Source: Laburnicola sp. R22_1
Lineage: Eukaryota > Ascomycota > Dothideomycetes > Pleosporales > Didymosphaeriaceae
NCBI GenBank assembly: GCA_014281115.1
Contig: JACONQ010000020.1
Coordinates: 1,302,001 to 1,366,000 of the forward strand
Length of the DNA stretch: 64,000 nt
Direction of reading: 5' to 3'
Position 1 is the first letter of the stretch. Each line of letters opens with the position of its first letter. Both the position numbers and the translations under genes were made by a program. Shown piece by piece: positions 23,901 to 35,464 of the stretch. The notes under the pieces are model-generated. The model was not told where the DNA came from. It saw only the letters and a list, made by a program, of their open reading frames with translations, and searched no databases.

Positions 23901-26400
23901 AAATTAGTATAAAAGAAAGAAGAAGTAGTAGAGAATAATAAGCTATAACTCTAAAAGAATAGCAAAAGTATAGAAGAAGAGGAGCTATTTAGAGCATAAA
24001 AATTAGCTAGAGTTAAAAACTAGAGTAAAAAACCCTAGAGAATGCGTAATATCTATAATAGAAGAACTATAATGAGATTTGGTAGTTATATAGCATTATA
24101 AAATAATTTTAGAAAAATATTATAGTAAAATTTAGTTACTACCTATATATAGCTAACATCTCTACTTATAGCGTAGGAATATTTGTCTAAGAAAATATAA
24201 AACTATTAGTAGGCCTAAAGACTAGTACGCTAAGAACTCTATTTAATCTACATAGCGTAAAAGAGTGCTATAACTAGAAACTACTATTTAGATTAGTAAA
24301 GATCTAATATTAGAGCTATTAGGGAATCTATTTAGCTAACTAGTTATTATAGCTAAAATTAAACTAGCGTAAAATGAAGTGTAAACACTTATAACTTATA
24401 TTAACTACTTTATTTTTTAAGATGTTAGGCTAAGAAATAAAAAAATTATCTTTATTAAAGCTAAAGGTAAAGTAGTTATAGCATAAGACATTTTTAAGGA
24501 TAAGCTATAAATGTTAGTAGAGGAACGCAGCCCTAAAACTATACTTACTTTAAGACCTTGAATAGTATAGTTAAAAAAATTAAATTTATAAGAGTAATTA
24601 TGTGCTTAGTAAAGACACTCTTTAATAGACCTCTAATATAACTTACTTTAGCCTTACGCTATTATGCTTTTTTTTACACCTTATGCTATTTAACCTAGTC
24701 TTTTACCTAATTAGTAATACTCTAAAGATCTACCTATAAGTACTATATAAATTTATTATTAAAGATATTACTAGTAAAAATTTAATATAAAGAAATGCAA
24801 CGTAGAGAATAGTATTAAGAAATTTAGTGTAGTCCTACTTTAAAATATATTTAATAACCTATGCCTATAAAAAGAAGTAAAGAAAAAGAAGACTATAAGT
24901 AAACCTTATAGTAGGCCATATACTTCTTATAGTAGTAGTTATATATATAAATATTCTTTTACCTAGCCTTTTTCTTATTAAAGAATATATAGTTATCCTT
25001 AATAAGAGCTAGAAAATAGTAGTTATAGACTATAGCCGCTATTTTATAGAAATAGTCTACTATCTTTTATAAAATTGCTATAGAGAGGTCTTAATTAGTA
25101 GTAAAAATCTAGAGCTTATTTACCTAGTAGTAAAAGTTAGAAGACCTAGGGAATTATGTAAAATTAATAAGAAAAAAGCCCTAAAAGAATAAAAACTTAT
25201 AGTAAACTTTTTTTTAGAGATCCTCTAAAGTAGTGCTACCTACTTAGACTAGAGTAGTCTCTACTAGTAAACTAGGCACATCTTTTATAGAACTACTAAA
25301 GCTAAAGAAAGCTTTTTATTTACTAAAAGTAGTACTATAAAGCTTATAGGTAAGGGTGTAAAATATATTAAGAGCTATTTTTAGATATAAAATGTAGATT
25401 GCAAATAAAGAAGCTAAAGAAGGTAATTATAGAGAAAAGGCAATTAAGAAAAAGAAGCTATTATAAGAGTAAAGTTATAGAGCGTATAAAAAATAGCTAA
25501 AAGAGTAAGGTTTTTATTATAAGAGCGGAATGCTAAGTATTATTACTATTATTAGACTAACCTATTAAACTTAGTAAGCTAGATATAAAAAGAAGAAATA
25601 ATATTAGCGCAGCAAAGGCTGTAAATAAGTTAGCTCTAAGTAATTCTAAAACTTAGGGCAATAAATAACCTACTTTCTTTATATAAAGCAATAAAAGTAA
25701 GCTAAAGAATAGATTAAGGCATAGAAGGTTATATAATAGCAATATAGAAATAAAAATAAGAGTCCTAAACGCAAACCCCTAGGTGTGTATATAAAGTTAA
25801 TAAGAAAATAGAAATAACGCAAAGGTAGGGCGAAGGATACTACGTAGAGATAATTATAGATAGTTATAATAATAACACTACTACTAGGCTATAGAAATTT
25901 TAAACTAATAGGGGAGGAAGCTATATAATAGATTACACCTAAGTTATATCTTTAGCTAGTTAACTGCAGCTAACACCTTTAAGATTAGCCTAGAGGTAAA
26001 CCTTATATAAGGCACCGCTAGAGGTATCTTTTACCTTCTTATTAAATTTATTAGTATTCTATATAGCATAATCGCCCTTAGTGGCCTAGTCCCTTATAGG
26101 AAGAGCAGCTAAAGCTATTACTACTACTAACCTATACGCTATAAGTGCGTAAAAAGTAATTTAAAGAAGCTCTTAGGTTATTACTACTACTACTACTATT
26201 ACTTCTAGATAACCTAGACTTAACTATTAAGTGTAGGTCGCCTACACTACTATCTTCTAAGAATAAGCACCTAAATAACTACCCTAAACTCTAGGTTTCT
26301 AGTTGTGCAAATAAGGAGCTAATTAACCCTAGTTACCTATAGTAGTATAGGCGCAATACTAATAGATAATATAACCTAGTCTTTACTCTAGTTAGGGCCT
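23901..26400. other. AT-rich RIP-ruined DNA, nothing recognised
   Basis: Very high AT with stops every few codons in all frames. Lys-rich peptides can be read on the plus strand around 25400-25650 but match nothing I know. It probably contains the gag and integrase of copia-C and the 3' end of the upstream chromovirus, but no landmark proves either. Confidence 0.45.
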
Positions 26401-27990
26401 ACTTACTAGCGGCGGATTTATATAAACTATAGAACCCCTAGGAAGCTTAAAGGAATACCTAATAGCAGCGCTAGGTTAAGGCTATAAAAGAAGAGTTTTA
26501 CTTGCTAGAAGTTAATAAGACTTAGACGTTAGTACTATAGCCTAGAAATTAGAGGGTTCTTAGGGCCAAGTAGGTTTATAAGCTAAAAATAGGGCCTAAT
26601 AGTAAGATCCTCTACTATAAGGCTTACTAGGTTATTTAAGATTTTTGCTAGGAGTAGGGCATTAACTTTAATAAAACCTTTGCTTTAGTAGTTAAATCTA
26701 TAAGCTATAAGGCCCTATTTGCTATTATAATTACACTTAATTTAGAGATCTACTAAATAGACGTTAAGACTACCTTTTTACATAGTATAGTTAAGGAAGA
26801 AATCTATATTAAGTAACTAGAAGGCATAGATAATGGCTTAGGTTAGGTTTACTAACTAAACAAGACTCTATATAGCCTAAAGTAGTCGCTATAGATCTAG
26901 TATAATACTCTAGCCGCCTTTCTTAAATAATAAGACTTTAAACTACTTATAGTAGATCTAAGCATATTTATAAAAAATAGCGTCTTTATTGCTATTTATA
27001 TAAATAATCTCCTTATTACTAGCTCTTTAATTGCTAGTATTAATAAGCTAAAGGAGGCACTTATCTAAAAGTTTAAAATAAGCGACTTAGGGAAGTGTTA
27101 CTACTACTTAGGCATAAAGATTTAGAGAAACTATTAAACTTACACTATTTGCCTAAGGCAAAGGGCCTATATATAGAAAATTCTAGGGGAGTTTAATTTC
27201 TTAATATACAATGATAAGGTCGCCACTCCTATAGACACTACCTAACTAAAGCCACTACTACTAAACTATAAGGCGTCCACTAATAAGTAATAGTAGTTCT
27301 AAAAAGCTATTAGATTACTTATATACTTTATAATAGGTACTTAACTAGATATAGCCTATATAGTGTCCTGCCTAAGTCGCTTTATAAACAACCTAATAAG
27401 CACCTATATTATAGCTGTGAAGCACGTGTTTTAGTACCTAAAGAGCACCTAGGATCTAGAGTTAGTGTTTAAGGGTCTACTACGACTATTAAAGGAATAC
27501 ATAGACGCTAATTAGGCGGGCAATACTACTACCTACTACTCTATATTAGGCTATATATTTAACTTTAAAAGTAAAGCCCTAAGCTAGTTATCTAAAAAAT
27601 AACTAACTATCGCCTTATCTTCCTATAAGGCAAAGTATATAGGGCAAACATAAGCTATTAAAGAAGCTATTTAGCTAAAGTAATTGCTTAAAGAGCTATT
27701 AGATTATAGAGATAAGCATATTACTATAATTATCTTTAGCAATAATTAAAAGGTATTAGCGCTAGCTAAAAACCTATAGTTTTATGCCTACACTAAGTAT
27801 CTTAATACGTAATAGCACTTTATAAGAGAGTGGCAAGCTAAAGGTACTATAGACCTTTAATACGTCCCTACTACTAAATAAGTTACAAATAGGCTTACTA
27901 AGCTACTACCTAAGCTAGCATTTCTATAGTTTTAGCGCGTACTTAGGCTAGAACCTTATAATTCTATAATTATGGCTTAAAAATAGGATC
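26400..27990 (+). mobile_element. Ty1/copia remnant copia-C (reverse transcriptase and RNase H)
   Basis: The reverse transcriptase begins near 26440 and shows eroded versions of the copia KARLV-QGF, QMDVKTAFLHG, LNKTLYGLKQS and YVDDLLI blocks. The last reads YINNLLIT near 26995-27025, both Asp turned to Asn. RNase H at 27490-27910 retains YIDAN-AGN, GYIFNFKSKALS-LSKK, ALSSYKAKYIG and NRLTKLLPKLAFL. The young element gypsy-D then interrupts the sequence. Beyond it, at 35984, an LTR-like start preceded by a purine tract (CTAAGGGGGAG) may be the 3' end of this same copia. The 5' LTR was not found. Confidence 0.75.
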
Positions 27991-28016
27991 CCTATATAGC
28001 GTCTATAATACACTTA

Positions 28017-28196
28017 TGTCACAACGCGTCCCCTGTGGCAGCGTAACCCCCTAGTTGACCTAGACTGGCCTAGATTAGCCTTGGCTAGGGCAGAGTTTTC
28101 TTCTTAGGCCTTGTAGCCTTTAGACCTACTTTCCTTTTTTAAGGGATCGCCTTAATAGTGAATTGATAGATTAAGCATTGTACCCACGATCTTACA
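28017..28196 (+). repeat. gypsy-D 5' LTR
   Basis: Begins TGTCACAACGCG, ends CGATCTTACA. It contains TAAGGGATCG at 28140-28149, whose exact complement CGATCCCTTA lies at 28200-28209 just outside the LTR. Confidence 0.96.
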
Positions 28197-28199
28197 ATA

Positions 28200-28209
28200 C
28201 GATCCCTTA
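28200..28209 (+). promoter_or_regulatory. Putative self-priming primer-binding site of gypsy-D
   Basis: Ten bases CGATCCCTTA, starting four bases after the LTR end, are perfectly complementary to TAAGGGATCG inside the LTR. In the Tf1/sushi lineage of chromoviruses the 5' end of the RNA folds back on such a site to prime reverse transcription, without a tRNA. If that applies, the RNA would start at about 28140. Confidence 0.55.
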
Positions 28210-28234
28210 CCACCTTATATCTTATCATTCCAAC

Positions 28235-29615
28235 ATGAGCGACGTCCGTCGAAGCCAACGCCTGGCCTCTGTAGCCGGCCCAAGCGGAGCGACAGTAACC
28301 AGCGAGGGGCAACCTCACGCCAGCATCGAGGACCCCGGACCAGGCCAAACTGGCACGGACAAAGGACAAACAGCCTTAAGCGCTGAAGAAGCTCAGATAC
28401 AACGTCAGGAAGAGGAACTCAAGCAAGAAATTGAGATCGCGAAGAAGCGCGAGGCTATTAAAGCCTTGCAGGACCAACTCAAGATCCTGCAGGTCGAAAT
28501 AGGACCCGACGATAACGAACAAAGAACCTCGACCCTTGCGACCGACGCCGAAGCCGCGACGAAGAAGGACAAGGGCAAGGGCAGGCAACTGACGCCCGAA
28601 ACTATCGAAGAGGATACAAGCGACCCTGATAATAGCAGCGACTCGTCGGAGGAGCCTAGCAGCCCTGGAGAGGACTCCCCTCCGCGTAAGAAGGGCGGAC
28701 GAAAGAGCAAGCGACCAAGCAAAAAGGACAGGAGGAAGCCCCCAAGGACTAGCATCGCGCCTATCGTCCCACCCCAAACGACAACAGCCAGCTTAGACCT
28801 ACAACTACCAAAACCGCCAGAGCCTCCCCAATTCAAAGGAAGAGGCCAGAAGGAACTAAACGCCTAGGCAAGAGGCTGCAAAGATTACATTCAATACGCA
28901 CCAGCCCTCAGCACTAATCTAGCCCAGACAAGGTTCGCACACCGCTATCTTGGGGACACGCAACGCAACTTCTAGGACAGGGTAGTCCAGGAGATCCCCG
29001 AGCGCAAACGCGAGCGTAAGGTAACGTGGAAGCTAATAAAGCAGACTATAGTGGACACCCTAGGATCGAGCTAGGAAAGAGAACAAGAGGCTCGTCGGCG
29101 CATCAAGAACGCAAAGCAGGGTCATCGGACCCCAACTAAACTCCTAAACTATCTCAAGGATCAGTAGGAAGAGACTAACCCTGATCATGCCTTAGATGAT
29201 CATAACAATCAGCACATTAGCGATTTCTTCTCCGCTCTGGACAGTCAAGTAGTGGAGAGGCTCCAATAGCAACCACAGCGGTGGACCAGCCTCATCCGAC
29301 TAGAGGAGACAGCCAACCAACACTAGCGGGTCATCCAAGGGCCGAAGCTAGGCAAGCGAAAGCAAAAGGATGACGATGAGGAGGCCCAAGAGGACAACGG
29401 GCGAGGCACGACCAGCCAGAAACGATCTAGGTCAAACGACACCAGACCAGGCCAGAGGCGCCATAACCCGCAACGTAAGGAACGGGATGAGCGTCGCAAG
29501 ACACAATCACTGCTGGACTAGGAAAAGAACAACTGTTTCTACTGTCACAAGCAAGGGCACTACAAAGACAACTGCCCAAAGCGAAAGACAGAGGCGGGAA
29601 AAGACAAGCCCTAGG
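28235..29615 (+). pseudogene. gypsy-D Gag with CCHC zinc knuckle
   Basis: The start chosen is the first ATG after the LTR and putative primer site (MSDVRRSQRLASVAGP). The N-terminal 210 codons are open and charged: a Gln/Glu-rich coiled-coil-like stretch, then an acidic Ser/Asp run and a basic KKGGRKSKRPSKKDRRK run. A TAG at about 28866 ends the open part. In the same frame the rest of Gag continues, including a complete C-x2-C-x4-H-x4-C knuckle (CFYCHKQGHYKDNC) at 29534-29577. All interruptions are TAG at likely Trp or Gln codons. Gag forms the virus-like particle; this copy would make only a truncated protein unless TAG is read through. Confidence 0.85.
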
Positions 29616-29619
29616 TCAT

Positions 29620-32600
29620 CCGTCCCTCAGACCAACGGGCTCTGTCATATACACAGAGGGACAAAGATTGCTCGCCGCAGCCACCTCAGAGGCAAGGGGC
29701 CCCCGCAAGGCTGGAGGGTCCCTAATCGCCCTAGAAGGGGTTATCCGAACAGCAGCGGGCTCCTTCAAAGTGAGGGCCCTAGTAGACTGCGGCGCGGAGG
29801 CCAACTTCGTCAGTACCAGGATGGCGGAGAGGGTCGCAGTCCAACTAAAAGCGAATGCAAACTAGACTTACAAGGCCCTAAACAGAGTTAAATTAGAGGT
29901 TTAAGGCCAGACCAAGCTAGCCTACGCGATAATGGACAGCCGTAGGCAAACCCGGGCTGGGTCGGACGAATTCGTCGTAGGGGACATCGAAGGGTTCGAC
30001 ATAGTGCTGGGGATGCCCTAGTTGACCAAATGGAACCCACTACCCAACTTCACCGCTCGTACATTGCGATTTAACAACGGCAAGCGCAAATTCCAGAAGG
30101 TCGCCATGGAGGGGCCACAACAATTCGCGAATACCGCTAAGGACGCTGACAATGACTGTTTTGTCATGTATGGAGTCAGCCTAGGCCAATCCGGTCCGAA
30201 CGAGACCGTTCTACCCGAGGGTTACCGAGGGAGGTTCGAAGAAGCCTTCTCAGAAGCGGACGCCGCCCTACTGGCGGACTACAGGCCTCACGAGATGTCT
30301 ATTGACATTGAGGCAGACAAGAAGGTACCCTTCGGACCGCTCTATAGCCTGTCGGCGCCGGAGGCACAGGTCTTGAAGGAGTACATCGAGAGGAACCTCG
30401 AAAGAGGCTGGATACGCCACTCGAAATCGGAAGCAGAAGCACCGATCCTTTTCGCAAAGAAGAAGGACGGGGGATTGCGATTATGCGTAGATTACTGTAG
30501 ACTGAACGCGGTGACCGTGAAAAACCGTTACCCACTCCCACTAATCCAAGAGTCACTAGACCGGTTAGGATCCGCCGTTATATACACTAAATTGGACCTA
30601 AGGGACGCCTATTACTATATACGAATTAAGGCAGGCGACGAATGGAAGACGGCATTCTAGACTAGATATGGCCACTACGAATACACAGTAATGCCCTTTA
30701 GGTTAACCAACGCCCCTGCGGTCTTTCAGAGCTATATTAATAGTGCGCTGTCGGACTTACTCGACGTCTGTTGCATTGTATACTTGGACGACATCCTTAT
30801 ATATTCCTAGAGTGAGGAGGAACACGTTGAACACGTGAAGACAGTGCTAGATCGGCTTATCCAGCACAAGCTGTACGCCAAACTCTCCAAGTGTGAGTTC
30901 CACACCCGAGAGGTAGGCTACCTAGGGTTTGTAGTAAGCCCGGAGGGCGTGCATATGGAAGGGGACAGAGTCAAGAGCATACAGGAGTGGCCAGAGCCTA
31001 AGTCGGTACGGGATGTGAGAATTTTCCTAGGCTTTGCCAATTACTACCGAAGATTTATTAAAGGGTTTTCAAGGGTCGCAAGCCCCCTGCACGTACTCAC
31101 CCAGCGACCAGAAGGGTCGGCCCGTGGTGGTCACCGACAACGTAAGGAGGAATCGGTACCTATTGCCCTGTCAAGCGAGGCTCGGGCTGCGTTTGAGCAA
31201 CTAAAGCAAAGCTTTACCAGTGGGCCCTTGCTAGCCTATTTTAACCCTGAATTGCCCTTGAGGGTGGAGACCGACGCCTCTGGATACGCGATATCTGGCA
31301 TCTTAAGTCAACCACACCCAGGGCCCCAAGGAAAGGAACAATGGCACCCAGTTGCCTTCTACTCGCGCAAGATGAGCCAGGCTGAGCGTAATTACAACAC
31401 GCACGACAGAGAGCTGCTTGCAATAGTAGAAGCCTTTAAACACTGGAGGCACTACTTAGAAGGCACTGTAGAGCAGGTAGAGCTCCTGACAGATCATGCC
31501 AACCTACAGGGGTTCATGACAACTAAAGTCCTGACCCGACGCCAGGCCCGATGGGCTGAATGGCTCGCCTTATTCAATTTTGGGATCAGACACCGCCCAG
31601 GGAAGACAAACCCGGCGGACGGACCCTCAAGGAGGCCCGACTACGAGTCGGAAGGAGCGGAAAGGCCTGATAGGACAGATAGTTCCCAAGGAAGGCTGCT
31701 CAGAGAGCTTCAAAGTAAGCTAAAGCTTGGGGGAGCTAAAACACCCCAGGAGAGGCTGGAAGAGCCTAGGCTGGCAGCCACCGCGCGGATTGCGCGACCT
31801 GGGGAAAGACCTACCCTAGAGGATGCGCAACAAGGGGAATTCAAGAACCCTTTGCTTCAAGCCATCTCCAAAGAGATGACGAGCGACCCAACAGCGGTTA
31901 GGGTGAGGGCGCGTCTCTCGCACCCCACAGAGGATCGCCCACCGTGGATAGAGCGGTGGAGCCCAATCAAGGGTCATCTACTCCAGTTCAACGGTCGCCT
32001 GTACGTGCCGGCCGGCGTCAGGATCGAGACCTTGAGACGCTGTCATGATGATCCGCTGGCAGGTCATTTTGGTTTCGCGAGGACACTCGATATCGTCCAG
32101 AGGGAGTTCTGGTGGCCCGGGGCCCGTCGGTTCGTTAAGGATTACGTCCTGACTTGCAAGGCCTGTGCAAGGGTTAAACCCACCAGACACGCACGGTATG
32201 GCCAACTTAACAGCTTACCGATCCCGACAGGTCCCTGGCAAGATATAACAATGGACATGATCACAGACCTCCCTGAGAGCAGGGTGCGTAACCACAAGTA
32301 TGATAGTATACTGGTGATCGTAGATCGCTTTAGTAAGATGGCCCACTATACGGCTGTTCGCAAGGACATGACCGCAGCAGAGCTGGCTGAGATCTTTCGG
32401 CGGGAGGTCATACGGCTCCATGGTCCCCCAAGGTCGATAGTGACGGACAGGGGTAGCCTATTCACATCAGGATACTGGAGCACCTTTGCGCAGTGCTTAG
32501 GGTCAAAACGGCTGCTTTCGACCGCCTTTCACCCGCAGACGGATGGGCAGACTGAGAGGCAGAACCAGACGCTGGAGCAGTACCTACGAGTCTTCTGCAA

Positions 32601-33204
32601 TTACGAGCAGGACAATTGGGCCTCGTTGCTATCAGAGGCAGAGTACTCGTACAACAACAGCGTACACAGCTCTACGGGGAAGTCGCCTTTCCAGGCCGTG
32701 TACGGATACGACCTGCCAACCACTGGCGTGGCTGAAGAACTCCAATTGAGGGGTAACGCACCTCAGGCTATCGCTGACGTGACTAGAATGGCCCAGATAA
32801 GGGCTGTCATGCGAGAAACCATGACAAAAGCCCAGGCTTACCAGGCGAAGGCATACAACTCCAAGCACAAACCGGTAGAGTTTGCTGTGGGAGACATGGT
32901 CTACCTTGATGCACGGAACCTGGCCTCGTCAAGGCCGAAAAAGAAGCTGGACTACAAGTACTGGGGTCCCTACAAAGTTCTACGCCGAGTAGGGGATCAG
33001 GCGTACGAACTAAGCCTGCCCAAGGACTTCCAGATCCACCCAGTGTTCCACGTGTGCCTACTGGAGCGATCGGCCCCAGAGGGACTCATGCAGCGGGAGC
33101 AAAGTCCCCCAAGGTCGTGGTACCACAAACAGGTCCAGACATATACCCAGTTGAACGGATCAAGGGTAGGACAAGAGAGAACGGCAGGTGGCTGTACGAA
33201 GTGA
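29620..33204 (+). pseudogene. gypsy-D Pol: protease, reverse transcriptase, RNase H, integrase
   Basis: This is a different frame from gag (a shift equivalent to -1). Protease core LVDCGAEANFVS is near 29788-29825. Reverse transcriptase has [22 protein letters not shown] and the catalytic YLDDILIYS near 30781-30807. RNase H starts at VETDASGYAISG (31265), with NYNTHDRELLAIVEAF and LTDHANLQ. Integrase has the H-x-H...C-x2-C zinc motif (CHDDPLAGHFGF, CKACARVK), then DMITDLP, VTDRGSLF and the FHPQTDGQTERQNQ strand. Five nonsense codons occur in about 1,190 codons (29863, 29902, 30019, 30658, 30808), each TAG or TAA at a Gln/Trp-type site. The last 789 codons are open and intact. This is a recently active element with light RIP damage. 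Confidence 0.93.
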
Positions 33205-33419
33205 AGTGGAAAGGGTACGGTGACGAAGAAAACCAATGGTTGCCAGCAGAAGACATTTCCAAGACGGCGATGAAGGCTTTCTCTAAGCGCACAGGCTTCA
33301 CGGAGGACGCAAACCCGTCAGAGGTAAAGACAGGCCCTAAACGAGGCCCACAGGCCATGCAGAGGCCGGGGTCGCCCTCCAAAACAAGGAGGGCTAGAGA
33401 TAACCCCAGAAAGGCCTAG
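33100..33419 (+). pseudogene. gypsy-D C-terminal chromodomain, out of frame with pol
   Basis: In the frame starting upstream at 33054 the peptide IYPVERIKGRTRENGRWLYE continues into VKWKGYGDEENQWLPAEDIS. This is a classical chromodomain: a Val-Glu-x-Ile entry and the aromatic cage positions in W-L-Y-E-V-K-W and E-N-Q-W. Pol runs in another frame to 33204, so the chromodomain is separated from integrase by a one-base shift near the CCCCC run at about 33108. Chromodomains of this lineage guide integration by binding methylated histone H3. A basic Pro-rich tail follows to the TAG at 33417. Confidence 0.85.
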
Positions 33420-33806
33420 ATTGGCCTAGACTAGCCCTAGCAGGTACACAGGCAAGCAATAGTACGCAATCGCGGACTCTGAGAAGTAATAGTGTTGTGA
33501 AACAGGCAAAAAATACCGTCACAAACATGCAATATAAAGGATTATGAGAGCAAAGCACAGAAAAGCTTCTCTACCAAGAACCTAAACTAATCGGCGTCCA
33601 AGATCCATGAACCAGGGAGCCGAGCACGAACAAGCCCAATCAAGGCCAAACTAGGCCGAAGCTACGTCTCTAGACCCATAAACAAGGCCAAACAAGGCCC
33701 TTAGCCCCTCCCGAAAGCCAAAGGGAGGCAGCAAACGCTAAAAGGGGGTATCTCAGACTAGGAAAACGCCAGAAAGGGCCAAACAGGCCTAGAAAGCCCA
33801 AGGATC

Positions 33807-34827
33807 CTAATCCCAGGTGCGCACCTGCTGCCACAACGACTCGAAATCCCTCTTCGCACGCTCCGAAGCCTTGGAACCCGGCCGCACCCTCTCAACTAGG
33901 AAGTCCAACGCGTCCTCGAGCGCACTCAAGCGAGCCTGACATTGGTTAGCCTAGATTACCCTAGATAGGGCTTGGGAAGTTTAGATTACCTCAACAGCAG
34001 AGAGATCAGCATTGCCCACCGCCTTACCTCCACCTCTAGCCCGCTTACGCGGGGTACCCGCGAGACCGCCCGCGTCATCATCCGCCGAACGCTTCCGATT
34101 CTTCTTGGCCTCAGCCTTCTCCTTCTCGGTGAGCCCAAGGGAAGGAAGCCGTCAGTGGGAAAGTTGGCCCGGCCGGAGTGCAGCGGAGTGTCCTCGTTGC
34201 CAGCGTACTTGCCCTTGGTACGGCTACCCCAAAATTAGCCTTAGGAGGCCTTGATAGGCCTAGATAGGAGAAACTTACATTTGGATATCCTCAAAGACCT
34301 TCCGCAACTGGATGGAAGCCTCCTTAAGGGGAGGCAAGATAGGCCGGGGGCCTCGGAACCCTCGGGGACCTCAGGAATCTCCTTCAACGCCCTCACGTCC
34401 AATTCGGCCTCAGTGAGATGAAGGCTGCTGGGATCCAGGAGGATGAGCTTCATGGCGGCCTGGAGCTTAGAGACAAGACGCTGGGGAACCTAAACACGTT
34501 AGGGGGCCCTTGAGAACCCTAGAGAGGCCTAGATATGCCTAGGTTGGCCCTACTCACCTGGAAACAATCCCGACCGGCGTTAGCGCACTTGACGCACTTG
34601 AGTATGAGATCGTCCTGGCCAGGGTCGATGACGCCATCCGAGATGTAGGTCTTGCGGTCCTGTAGAGCTCTGTGGTCCTCTTGGAAGAACCGGCAAGGAT
34701 GAACTTCCTCAACTTCGTCATCATGGAGCTCGTCCACCAGACTCTGGAGGCAGGTTATGCAGGGGTTCGTTGTAATAAGTGCATTGTCCTGGGCCGTTTT
34801 CTTCAACCTCTGCAAAGTACCGGACAT
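33807..34827 (-). CDS. Antisense spliced accessory gene between pol and 3' LTR of gypsy-D
   Basis: Read on the reverse strand from ATG 34827. Exon 1 (34558-34827, 90 codons) has Cys pairs NPCITC, VHPC and CVKCANAGRDCF, possibly metal-binding. A canonical intron follows (34490-34557, GTGAGT...TTTAG, phase 0). Exon 2 starts at 34489 (VPQRLVSKLQAAMKL) and ends at a GTAAGT donor near 34278. Exon 3 contains EKEKAEAKKNRKR and TPRKRARGGG, likely nuclear-localisation runs. A third intron (33936-33989, GTAATC...TGTCAG) leads to a last exon, LSALEDALDFLVERVRP, ending at the TAG at 33807. Two frame changes, at a C-run near 34340 and near 34120, break an uninterrupted reading, so this copy may be dead or my exon edges wrong. 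Upstream is a TATA-like box with a CT-rich tract. Function unknown. Confidence 0.6.
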
Positions 34828-34989
34828 CTTGATGAGGGTGAGATAGGGCTAGATGGGCCTAGATCGGGCTTGACTGGGGCCGAGGCTGTTCCGAGGAGGT
34901 TAAATGGGTCGAAAAAGGATTGGGCGACGTCGAAGCGGACTGTCAAGCGTCGTTAGCTCTAGACAAGCCTAGATGGGTATGGGGGACCC

Positions 34990-35185
34990 CCACAGGCCCG
35001 AGAAAACCCCAGATTGGGGGTGTTTTGGCCTAGAAGGGGCCTAGATCACCCTAGATTACCCTTGTCGGAGCCTGCTAGGAGCGCCTATCCCGGGGGGTAC
35101 TTACGCTAGAATAAGTGGCGACGTGGGGAGAGTGGGGAGAAGAGGTGATGGAGCGGCAGGGCTGGGGGTAAACTTATAAAGGTAC
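34990..35185 (-). promoter_or_regulatory. Likely promoter and 5' leader of the antisense gene
   Basis: On the reverse strand a TATA-like CTTTATAAGTTT near 35172-35183 is followed by a pyrimidine-rich tract (CACCTCTTCTCCCCACTCTC) at about 35120-35150, the usual layout of a fungal promoter. A GCGTAAGT just downstream could be the donor of a leader intron. Confidence 0.45.
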
Positions 35186-35284
35186 GCTAGTCCAAAATAG
35201 GCTAGTTAAGCGAGCTTAGCTAGCCTATTTAGGAAAATTTCTCTGGCGACCTCGGGGTCGAGGTCCTTTAAAGAAAGGGAGCTT

Positions 35285-35464
35285 TGTCACAACGCGTCCC
35301 CTGTGGCAGCGTAACCCCCTAGTTGACCTAGACTGGCCTAGATTAGCCTTGGCTAGGGCAGAGTTTTCTTCTTAGGCCTTGTAGCCTTTAGACCTACTTT
35401 CCTTTTTTAAGGGATCGCCTTAATAGTGAATTGATAGATTAGGCATTGTACCCACGATCTTACA
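35285..35464 (+). repeat. gypsy-D 3' LTR
   Basis: Identical to the 5' LTR over 179 of 180 bases; the one difference is GATTAGGC here against GATTAAGC there. Confidence 0.96.

Larger units (their letters stand above)
28017..35464 (+). mobile_element. Young chromoviral Ty3/gypsy element gypsy-D, complete
   Basis: 180-bp LTRs differing at one base (A/G) are flanked by a perfect 5-bp duplication ACTTA (28012-28016 and 35465-35469). A purine tract AAAGAAAGGGAG precedes the 3' LTR. Gag with a zinc knuckle, protease, reverse transcriptase, RNase H, integrase and a chromodomain follow in chromovirus order. Only a few TAG/TAA codons interrupt pol. About 1.9 kb lies between pol and the 3' LTR and holds a reverse-strand spliced gene. 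The element sits inside RIP-ruined copia-C, so it arrived after most of that damage. Confidence 0.96.

Noticed and set aside
29370..29891. 173-codon plus frame overlapping gag and protease of gypsy-D
   Set aside because: Out of phase with both the zinc knuckle and the protease, which are the recognisable products there.
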